A stretch of 64,000 nt of DNA from Neoechinorhynchus agilis (taxonomy: Eukaryota; Acanthocephala): the NCBI GenBank assembly GCA_051530055.1, contig CM121341.1, positions 12,400,001-12,464,000 on the forward strand, given 5' to 3'. Numbering within the stretch: position 1 is the first letter of the stretch; every line of letters begins with the position of its first letter. A model generated the notes under the pieces. The model worked only from the letters and a program-made list of their open reading frames with translations. It was not told the origin of the DNA and ran no database searches. The position numbers were made by a program, and so were the translations under genes. Positions 48,996 through 58,192 of this stretch are shown piece after piece.

Positions 48996-50538
48996 TTAAG
49001 TTAATCGGCTTCGTTCTTCGTATGATCGATACACAGTTCTAGAATTGAGAGCTTGTAGCGGTCTACAGTTCGTTGAGAGTAGCGTCTTGGCACTGCTTTT
49101 ATCCACGGTCGTGCAATGAATATGCCGAAATGCAGATATCTAGGACATTAAATTCAAAAGGATTTTACGGAGAAAAACTCACGTCGTCAGATGAAACTTC
49201 GATTGGTTCTTTGTAAATTATCCATTCGCATGACTCGTAACACGGCGGAGTGGACAGAGAACCCTCGTAAGAGAAGAAATGTTTTCGGTTACCTTTTCGA
49301 GCGACACAATCGGAATTATCAGAGGAAATAATTTACCAGGAAGAAGATTGTTTACATTAAATTGTTCCGGGAGTTTGTAAGTATCTCCTTTATACGTTAA
49401 ATTATGAGCTGCTTCTGCCAATAAAGAGAAGGTAGCACTTGTTTGTCCTTCCTACAAATTGAAAGTTTAACCGCATTTCTCGAAGGTACAGAACAAAACT
49501 TTTAGAAATATGCAGAATATTACGAGACCATCAAAGCTCATCGATTGACTGGCGTTTTTAAAATCAGCATATTTATCTGCGTTATAAAAGACAATGTGGA
49601 TCTGCAAAGACGTGGTGCTGTTGGAACCGGATTAGGAGTTTTCTTACCTCCGCAGGATAAAACTCCCCATCCAGTGCATGCTCGGATCCAGTTTGATTGT
49701 CCGGTCCCCAATGCATATGGAAATGATCAAAGCAATATTTGTCCTTGAGAATACCGCCTGAAGTAACTAAACATAAAAGAAGTTGTCTTATAAATCTTTA
49801 GGTTATTAATTTTGCTTTAGCTATTTTATCTCCGGTTCGAAAGGTGAGATATTCTGAAAAAGGAAAATAATCAACACTTTCAAAGATGCGACTTTGGTGA
49901 TTGGCGAATCTAAAAAAGAGACGAAATTTGACTTTTCCTCTCCAAAACCTTTCCTGAGTATGTATTTTTCAGTATAAAAATACACAATGGCATGTTTAAT
50001 CCGATGTTAATTGTCTGCACCCATTCAAACATTTCTTTAAGGATGGTTGGTATTTTAGAAGTGCAGCCGATTAAATCAATCGGATTACCTTAACTCTACG
50101 AAATAACAATCGCATTTAAACTCACGGCAATAATTAGCATCGCCTGTGACTCGTATAGTGAATCCGATGTTTGTGACATGCTGACAGCAATTGGAAGTTA
50201 ACTTCATTTGAATTTCCTTCAGTGCCGAGTTATAAGTTGTTTGCTGTGAATTAATATTGATTGGTGATTGACACTTTAGGTTTTTCATGACCGGATACAT
50301 TTTGGACCATTGGCGTGGACCATCGAATTCACTGTAGCCCCATTCAATATTTTCCTTTCGATTGGCTACGTTTTTCGATCGAATGAAACGCGAGAATTTC
50401 TCGCAGATTCTAAAAGATATTTAACACGATGAAATGAATTTAGAAACGTGCTTACATTCTTAAAAAGGAAAATCGTTTACGATCACTTTTGCTGTTTTCT
50501 AAATCTTTGTCCGTTTCCGATTTCTTTGAGGTCGGCAT
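48996..50538 (-). CDS. Alpha-carbonic anhydrase, copy A
   Basis: Seven exons, complement(join(48996..49139, 49183..49292, 49337..49451, 49500..49601, 49648..49757, 50126..50409, 50456..50538)), 315 residues, all phases consistent; introns are 43-48 bp except one of 368 bp. Order: charged N-terminal extension of about 50 residues (MPTSKKSETDKD) without signal peptide, IEWGYSEFDGP, CQSPININ, the zinc ligands FHMHWG and IHIVFYN, GSEH with the gate Glu, LLPG, YEGSLSTPPC and a C-terminal ISAFRHIH to NSRTVYRSY. The enzyme hydrates CO2 to bicarbonate, here probably in the cytosol. The position of the usual proton-shuttle His64 is not His, and Thr199 appears as Ser, so turnover may be modest. Exons 3-7 are nearly identical to copy B at 52319-54425; exons 1-2 are clearly diverged. 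The last nine or so residues differ. Confidence 0.88.
49024..49802 (-). repeat. Left arm of the 780-bp inverted repeat (carbonic anhydrase exons 3-7)
   Basis: Reverse complement of 53627-54409 with about ten scattered single-base differences, in exons and introns alike. It starts inside intron 2 and ends within the last codons of exon 7. Outside it the two genes diverge abruptly. Confidence 0.9.
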
Positions 50539-52318
50539 TTTCACGATGGAAAATGACGAGAATGCGATGGATTCTGTCTTGAATTAGAAGTTATGACTAA
50601 AGACGAAGAAAATACTTGAGACAGGAGTCAAAAGGTACAATTATCGCTTAGATGTAATTACCAAATGAGTCTGATATTTGAAGGCTACGTTGAAAATTAA
50701 GATTTACCTAAGGTGATTTCATGTCACTCTTCTGAAAATAAAATGTTTATTGACCCTTTCGAAGAATCTCATGCCTTTAGCAAGAATGTTTCGGTTATAC
50801 TCGCTAATTAAGTGTGTTTTTAAACTGCAAAAACGAAGGAAGTGCTTGCTTCCCTTCGGGTTTCTCTTAAATTGCTTTCTCAGCTAACAAATTTGTACCC
50901 TCGGTGAAGTAACACGTCAATATTAGCTAGTGCAAATCGTTCCTCGGCTGGATGTTATTAGAAAAGTCTACGAGCATCCCAGTAATCTAATGTTTATTTA
51001 ATGCAAATTTATCCTTGCACTCTTTACTCAGCTTGTAAGTAATGCTTTAATAAAGAATCTCAAGCGAAATAAAATCACTTCGTGGATGTGGATTTCTCTA
51101 AGCTGTTTTATCATTGAATTCACAGTTTAGCAATATTTAACGTTGCCTGATATTAACTTATCAATGGAGTTACGAAAATGTTGATTTCATATTTGACTTA
51201 AGGTAGACGTTCCTCATTTTAATAAATGTTTTAGAATACAAATTTCGACTAATTTTTCCTATTTAGAATTTTTGACCATGAACCACAGATTATGCTATAC
51301 GCAACTAAGATTAAGATCAAATGCTTGAAGCGTGAGACACCAAAATGGATAAATCTTAAATAAGGTATGCATACTGCTACGTACATATTAGGTAATTATG
51401 AATTTGCCGATTAGAAAGTAAAAGATTTTTATTTTAGATAAAATTGTAGATTTTGTATTCAAAACTGAATATTTTCAAGTCATAAATGCTCTTTGAATCG
51501 AAAACAATGCAAAATTCGAGACGATTAGCATTGGAGATAATCGTAAATTGACGGGAAAAGTTTTCGATGGCATCTACGATTTCTGTTTTCGTTAAAAGAC
51601 GTAAGGTAGCTTGTCAAGGTCGGTAAAACCGAATAAAATGAAGGTCTCTTATTTACTATGTAGGTATCTGAAGTGCGCTGATCTGGGAAGATTAAATTAA
51701 TTGAGATTTTATACTAACTATAGCGTTCGATTTCGAGTTATTTCAAGGAAAGTCTCAACTTCATTGTTCACTAACGCTTTTGCTGGTAACAACCGACGAG
51801 AATATTTTACCATACGATAAAATCCAAATTTTTGGCTATTAATATCAGCGGGCGCCCTATTTGACCACATTAGAACATGCCAAAATTTATTCAAAAATTA
51901 TTCCTTCCGAAACTCACAAAAATCTGCATACATCCGCATAATAAAACGACACGATGATAAAGTATGCATTTTAATCGATGCCTTTGATTATTTCAAAAGC
52001 TAGAGGAAAGTCAGAGTTTGCTTAATGCGATGTAAATCTAGTTTTTCTACTTTGATTAATAATTTACGTTATGGTAAAATTGTACGAAATAGGAAGACGA
52101 CCATGCTGCTAGCAAAATATTTTCTACTGTGCATGAACTAAAAATTTGATAGCAGCCTGTGTAAATCAAAATTCAATAAGTATCTAAGTGCACTGGGAAG
52201 CAAATGACTTTGTGAGACAAGTAAATGTGGGAAAACTTTTAATTTTGTCGAAGTAGTGGCAAGGCGTGTTTTTCCGGCAGAGAAGTTTAAAAATTTCGTT
52301 GGATAATCTTCATACGAT
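50539..52318. other. Shared upstream region of the divergent carbonic anhydrase genes
   Basis: About 1.8 kb of AT-rich sequence between the two start codons, probably containing both promoters. No coding frame is supported and I see no clear repeat in it. Confidence 0.45.
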
Positions 52319-54425
52319 ATGAGTACTACGCCTATTAAGAAGGATGATTTCATGAACACAAAGTCCAATGAAGAGAGCAATGATAAAAGATTGACATTTT
52401 TAGGAATGTATGATATCCTCAATTGTTCAATTAAATACATCAAAAGTTTAGTCTGTACGAGAAGATAATGAACTTCGTTCGCTGTAAGAGAAAAGGACAA
52501 GATAGTCGAGCCCATAGTATTGAATGGGGCTATGGAGAGACTAATGGCCCTCTTTTATGGAACAAATTTTATCCATTTATAAAAAAACTTAAACGTCAAT
52601 CTCCAATCAATATCAATGTGCACGAAACTGTCTTTAATGCAAACCTAATTGGAATTGAAATGAAGCTTAGCTCGAATTGCTGTAAGATTGTCAGAAATGT
52701 TGAATTTACCATCAAGGCAACCGGTGACGCTAATGATTGCTGTAAGTTTCATATTTTTATCCGTTGGAAGGTGAGGTTAGCGATTAACTAGCGGAAAATC
52801 GCTTGTTTTTGTAATCTCGAATGAATTTTATTCAGGTAAGCAATGATTTAATCTAAAGATAAACAGGAGAAGAATATACCAGCGTATGGATTTTAGCGAA
52901 TCTTAATTGAATTATAGTATACCGATGAAAAGGGAAATTTTGAGATTCGCTTGTTTAAAAAATTACTCTCGGTTACATGGCGTCGACTAAACTTTTCTAT
53001 CGTGAGCATCCACCCCTTTGGAACTAAATAGGAACCTTATACTTTTGGTGAAAATAACCTCGGTCATCACACATTTGATTTATTGGAAATATGTGATCAC
53101 CGGGATTATTTTCAGCAAAAGTATACTTTGATTTTTATAGATATGTTTATTTTTCCATACACGGCCTGATGGACACACAGTCCATCGATTTCAGTCTGGG
53201 AAAGCGCTGGCCTGCGCTCAATACCCTAAGACCGTACGGTTATAAGTCTGTACATTTCTCCGGATTCTCAGATACCTCCAGGAGGCGGGACTCATCAGTG
53301 AGTTTCCTCCCCTCAGCGGTATTTCGTTGTCCATTCGGCAGTGTATGGAAAAAATAGACATCTATAAAAGGACTACCGGCTGAGCCACTCATACGAATGT
53401 TATATACTTTGATTAACCCGAAGGATTTTCTATCGATTATTAAATAATAAACGCTTGAAAATTGAACTATTCATGCTTAGCACAAAATAGGAAACCCTAT
53501 CTAATTATTTTCTTTGCATACCTTTTGATTTGTGATAATTCCTGGATTCGGTAAATCAATGCACAGAAATTTCCCTTTGCTTACGTTAATGATTTTCCTT
53601 TCCCAAAATAATTCAATTTTCGGTTAAGCTAAAGATTTATAAGACAACTTCTTTTATGTTTAGTTACTTCAGGCGGTATTCTCAAGGACAGATATTGCTT
53701 TGATCATTTCCATATGCATTGGGGACCGGACAATCAAACTGGATCCGAGCATGCACTGGATGGGGAGTTTTATCCTGCGGAGGTAAGAAAACTCCTAATC
53801 CGGTTCCAACAGCACCACGTCTTTGCAGATCCACATTGTCTTTTATAACGCAGATAAATATGCTGATTTTAAAAACGCCAGTCAATCGATGAGCTTTGAT
53901 GGTCTCGTAATATTCTGTATATTTGTAAAGGTTTTGTTCTGTACCTTTGAGAAATGCGGTTAAACTTTCAATTTGTAGGAAGGACAAACAAGTGCTACCT
54001 TCTCTTTATTGGCAGAAGCAGCTCATAATTTAACGTATAAAGGAGATACTTACAAACTCCCGGAACAATTTAATGTAAACAATCTTCTTCCTGGTAAATT
54101 ATTTCCTCTGATAATTCCGATTGTATCGCTCGAAAAGGTAACCGAAAACATTTCTTCGCTTATGAGGGTTCTCTGTCCACTCCGCCGTGTTACGAGTCAT
54201 GCGAATGGATAATTTACAAAGAACCAATCGAAGTTTCATCTGACGACGTGAGTTTTTCTAGGTAAAATCCTTTTGAATTTAATGTCCTAGATATCTGCAT
54301 TTCGGCATATTCATTGCACGACCGTGGATAAAAGCAGTGCCAAGACGCTACTCTCCACGAACTGTAGACCGCTACAAGCTCTCAATTCTAGAACTGTGTA
54401 TCGATCATACCAAGGCATTCCCTGA
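52319..54425 (+). CDS. Alpha-carbonic anhydrase, copy B
   Basis: Seven exons, join(52319..52407, 52452..52741, 53673..53782, 53829..53930, 53979..54093, 54138..54247, 54291..54425), 316 residues. Exon sizes and phases match copy A throughout except small differences in exons 1, 2 and 7. Motifs: IEWGYGETNGP, RQSPININ, FHMHWG, GSEH, IHIVFYN, YEGSLSTPPC, ISAFRHIH. There is no signal peptide and the N-terminal extension is charged (MSTTPIKKDD), so it is probably cytosolic. As in copy A, the region of His64 has no His and Thr199 is Ser. Intron 2 is 931 bp and holds a foldback hairpin and a TIR-bounded repeat. The C-terminus reads YQGIP where copy A continues EERSRLT. Confidence 0.88.
53038..53125. 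repeat. 39-bp imperfect foldback with 10-nt loop
   Basis: Bases about 53038-53076 pair with 53087-53125 with around five mismatches around a 10-base loop. It lies in intron 2 of carbonic anhydrase copy B, directly before the TIR-bounded element. Confidence 0.75.
53133..53369. mobile_element. TIR-bounded 237-bp element containing SINE-body sequence
   Basis: The ends 53133-53162 and 53341-53369 are inverted copies (TTTTATAGAT, then CCATACAC) with a few changes, as in a MITE. The interior (GATGGACACACAG to CAGTGAGTTTCCTCC) matches the body of the SINE at 47215-47442 in the same orientation, without its tRNA-like head. Confidence 0.65.
53627..54409 (+). repeat. Right arm of the 780-bp inverted repeat (carbonic anhydrase exons 3-7)
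   Basis: Partner of 49024-49802. The inner ends lie at a TAAAGATTTATAAG stretch in intron 2 of both genes; the outer ends lie after the shared codons for RSY. Confidence 0.9.
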
Positions 54426-54827
54426 TCAGCCGAATATATTTATTGAACGAAGTATAAAGTTACTCGGTTCTATTAGCTACAGTACTATTAGCTGCGTTTT
54501 CCTACTGAAAACCTTGTTTCATATTCGTAAAATAAAAGATTCATTATTCATGTTAGATATCATTTCTTTTACTTATTCAAGCGATTTATCGACGTGACTT
54601 TGATTCCTTTTGCCAATATCTATTAGTACCAATGTGTTTAAAAATGTATCAGGTGAAAATTTGATTATTTTGTATTGGCATTATTTTCGGTCGAAATTTC
54701 AATTTAGACTTGAATCCGTAAGCTACCATCTTATATTCATTACACGAGTTAAAGGATTTTGAACAATTTTTAAAACCATAGGGCATTCTTGTGATAAGGA
54801 GAACCAAACTAGAAGTTAAACATTTTA
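54426..54827. other. Spacer after carbonic anhydrase copy B
   Basis: A plus-strand frame runs on to 54597 but lies in a different phase from the gene. Otherwise AT-rich with no visible feature. Confidence 0.4.
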
Positions 54828-55224
54828 TTAATACATAGCTGGATTTTGTGTTCGCTCACTCGTTCGAAAGTGGCGTTTCACCAATAACTCCTTATTTGTA
54901 ATCGGAAATGATTCTATGTCGGATTTCGGTTTCTGACTCTTCTCATCTATAAATATTGTAATAATCCGCACCGTTTTTAGACTTAAAACACTGTGCAATA
55001 CAACATTAACTTGCTGTTGATTCTTGATTATCTCAACCAATACCAACTGTCGTCGTCAAATTGAGAGTTCGAAATCAATATACGCTTACATCACTGCCAA
55101 ATTTTGTGTAATTATGATAGTGGCACTTTAAACACTTCGAAAAACCTAAAAAATACCAATTGAAATTCAGCTTTTCTGAGTGAAAATTTAGTGAAAACAA
55201 CTTTCCAGTTGTACGTTTGGACAT
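54828..55224 (-). CDS. Small unrecognised protein (about 94 aa, three exons)
   Basis: Candidate model complement(join(54828..55046, 55090..55145, 55215..55224)); the last intron is bounded by a clear GTAAGC and GACAG, and phases fit, but the first exon would be only ten bases. The product reads CLKCHYHNYTKFGSD, VLVEIIKNQQQ, VLHSVLSLK and a polar C-terminus. VEIIKN...LHSV together with the length has a faint likeness to Sm/LSM proteins, which is too weak to name it. It ends about 400 bp past the carbonic anhydrase stop and starts 33 bp from the calpain gene's stop codon. Confidence 0.4.
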
Positions 55225-55256
55225 TCAAAATTATAAATGGAATGAACTGATTTATT

Positions 55257-57303
55257 TTAGATTGTTACAATCTCATAGAGTTCATCACTCTCATCGGTAG
55301 ACCTATGAACAGCCTCAATTTTTTCTGTCGCCAGATTATAGCAATGTTTTATATAAAATCTATCTCTTGGTTTGTGCCTACTGGCAACAAAGAGGATCTT
55401 AGATGATCTGGGAGGAATATATATTGAATCCATTGTTTGGGGTTTTAAATCACTGAATGACAAACTTACGTTTACAAGTCGTTCGAATCGAACAAAGACC
55501 CGCATTCCACTGGAAACGCTTGAGTTTTGTGCCACACTTAGAAGGCCGTCAAATCTGTGGCTATAATCATAGACACGAAAATCAAATCCAAGCTGACACA
55601 TGATTTTTCCCTGACGCACAGCTAGTTCAATAAGAGCTAAGCGAACCATACTTTGTTGAAAAGAAACTGGTTCGATATTGATTGATGGCCGACACGATTG
55701 GATGGAAAGTCTTAGAGACGGACTGATTTTGCCTGATTGGAAAAATATTGGTAGGATCAAGAGGGGCATAGGAGAGATGCCATCAGGAAAACGTGGCCAT
55801 TGTTTGATCGTCAGACTCACAAACTTATTTATGTGAATATTAGGCATTATGGAGAATCGACAACTTCACTAATGTCAGGCATTAAAAAGAGCGAATCCTA
55901 GTTGATTTGCTTCATTAAAACTTGCATTGAAGTGAAGAAATTGAACTGTTGCAAATTAAGAGGTTATCGTGGAACTCATTTGTAGTCCATATAAAATGAA
56001 TATTGATATTATAATTCGAAAGAGTTTAAAATCTCAGTGTTACATGCATACCTTCTAGAAATTTTTCTTGAAAAACAAAAAATTCAGTGAAAATAATGGT
56101 TTTTTGCACGTGGAAATACTAGATTACAATTTTAGGGATCATGTATCGCATCCAGTAGGGTGCACAAATTTAGCTATTCTTATTTTTAAACCTGGCCAAA
56201 CAGCAAAGAAATTACAATTTTCGGGATTATTTCCGGCATTACAATTTACAGGTAAAACATTATTACCTTCAGGCGGATATATATGTTTTCAGTTAGTTCT
56301 TTTTCTAGAATTCTGCTACCAAATACCACATTGCTTACTATTTGCCTTATCGCTCTTCATAAAGAATTCAGTTTCAGTTGTGATCAAGATCATCAAGCTC
56401 TCTCCGTCGTCCCTGTGCCGACTTCTTCCTAAAACTCGATGAAGACATAGATCCATAACAAGCGGTTGATTGGTTTTTCTCTCAATCTCATTCACGGTAA
56501 TCATAAATGCAGTTTGACCGAATACTCCATCAAACCTCTGAGTTCGTGCCCAACGATCTCGAACGTAGCAAATATCGACACTATCAAAGAATCTCATAAA
56601 GTCACACAATGTTAAGGATTTCACCTCAGATGGTTTCCAAGGATTTATCAACTCAATTAGTTTACCCTTTCGTTTACATCCTTTAACTGCGTATGCATGA
56701 TTAGAAACTAGATCTCGTTTGTGGAATTCGGTTTCAGCGACCCGGCTATTGGCACACATGGCACAAATAAGAGCTCGTTGATTGAACGCCTGTAAGAGAA
56801 CATTAAATACTGCGCTGCTAGACATGTTTACACCGTCCAATGGAATTGATTGACAGGCAGAAGATCCAGATACAAGTATAAGGCCTTCAGCGCAACGACC
56901 GGATACAATATTCGGGTATCCGCCGCACATGCGAGCTAAGACTTTCTCTAATACACTCACGAACAACTGACCTCGTCTACCACGGGAGCAACAAATTATT
57001 TGACGGCCGAATTCGTCAATTTGAGCTGGGAATCGATCGTCAGTTAGAATCCACTGCCATGCTCCATCTTTGCAGAGCCGACAACATATCGCACACGACT
57101 CATTGATTTGAGCAAATGCAGTGGGACTAAACAATTTAGCCAGTAATGAGATTCTATTAGCGCACACGGCAGCACTGATGGCACTGATGAACCAGCAATC
57201 TCCTAAGGGGCCTTGCTGTATATCACAAGGTCGTACATCTCTGCGGATCAGGCATGTAAACGACGGTTTGGATGAAGTAGTGGTTCGAAGCCAGGTTAAA
57301 GGC
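55257..57303 (-). CDS. CAPN15: CAPN15/small-optic-lobes-type calpain (5' end not found)
   Basis: Two main exons, about 57303-56315 and about 55855-55257. The first begins at a likely acceptor and contains the calpain protease core: FTWLR, QQGPLGDCWF with the catalytic Cys, KDGAWQWILTDDRFP, LFVSVLEKVLARMCGGY, SNHAYAV with His, LINPW with Asn, then FFDSVDICYVR, and the start of the C-terminal domain (MDLCLHRVL). The second holds the rest of that domain (SLRLSIQSCRPSINIEPV, FDGLLSVAQN, YIPPRSSKILFVAS). The order and wording match human CAPN15 and fly small optic lobes; there are no penta-EF-hands. The N-terminal zinc fingers of the family were not found and may lie in upstream exons. The join between the two exons is not fixed; a donor near 56319 fits the phase. 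Confidence 0.75.
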
Positions 57304-57768
57304 CTTCAAGTACTCGTTGCTTGGATCTCTAAGTTGAAGAAAATAAGGAAAGAGATTTATTTAAATGGATTGTGTGGGATTCCCGATGCTTAGTAAATAA
57401 TATTGGCTATTTTGCTAACCTCATGAGACCTTATTCTTCTCTTAAAATATTCAATTTTCGAAAATACACTGACAATGAGGATAGTTTTTCTTTTGGAAGA
57501 TTTCAACATTACATGGATGCTAAAATTAAAAATAATTTTTAAGCAGTCAAAACAATTCATTTTGGATCGCCGATTTGATGTTCGTGAAATCTGGCTTCTT
57601 TAAAAAAAACGGGTGATTTTTACAAACTAGTAGTTTTATTTAAAAGTGCCAAATTTCTGCATAATGGGTTGCAAAAATAGTTTGTCTCATTTTAAAGCAA
57701 TATGTGAGATTTTTGTTCGTTGAGCCAAACAAGTTATACAAAGTCTCTCATACATCACAAAAAAAGTG
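57304..57768. other. Spacer upstream of the calpain core exon
   Basis: AT-rich. It should contain upstream calpain exons or an intron, but I could not identify any coding piece. Confidence 0.35.
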
Positions 57769-58179
57769 CTAGGAGGTCAGCAAAGACGAACTGTTTTCAG
57801 GAAAGTGCAACCTTAAAAAGTTTTTTAAAATTCCCAAAAGTTTTAAAGCAACTAGTGCATTACGATTATTCGGGCATTGGCTGATAGCCATGGGGATGTG
57901 TTCGATATCCGTAAAACGGCATCCTGTAGAATTAAACCTTGCGACAGCCAATGTTAGTTGATCTTTACATTGTCTATATGATGACTCATCAGCATTATTG
58001 TCTTCATGGTACTTAATCATCATAAAGAATTTGTACCCGTCGAGTCCTTTAGTAAGTACAAAGACAAGGCAGTCTCCGCTATGACAATCAAGCCAGTGTG
58101 TGTGAGCGTGCCCTACCCCGCCTAGACAGCAAGACGCCCTCACTAAAAGTAATTTATTGATGAAAAAGCTTTTTGACAT
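57769..58179 (-). CDS. Unrecognised 136-aa protein directly downstream of the OXSM-like gene
   Basis: An intronless frame whose ATG lies 13 nt after the OXSM stop codon. It encodes a basic start (MSKSFFINKLLLVRAS), a Cys/His-rich stretch (GHAHTHWLDCHSGDC), a hydrophobic-then-polar region (LVFVLTKGLDGYKFFMMI) and a helical C-terminus (ALVALKLLGILKNFLRLHF). I cannot assign a family. The tight spacing suggests a dicistronic unit, or that this is a 3' UTR frame of OXSM. An internal acceptor-like TTTTAG at about 58143 could belong to a gene model I have not resolved. Confidence 0.4.
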   Translation of the reverse strand: MSKSFFINKLLLVRASCCLGGVGHAHTHWLDCHSGDCLVFVLTKGLDGYKFFMMIKYHEDNNADESSYRQCKDQLTLAVARFNSTGCRFTDIEHIPMAISQCPNNRNALVALKLLGILKNFLRLHFPENSSSLLTS

Positions 58180-58192
58180 AGAGCGCCAATGC

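Noticed and set aside
56068-56442. Plus-strand frame of 124 codons within the calpain locus
   Set aside because: It ends inside the opposite-strand protease exon and overlaps the calpain intron; part of it faintly resembles a calpain domain III phrase, but the minus-strand exons already supply that region in order.
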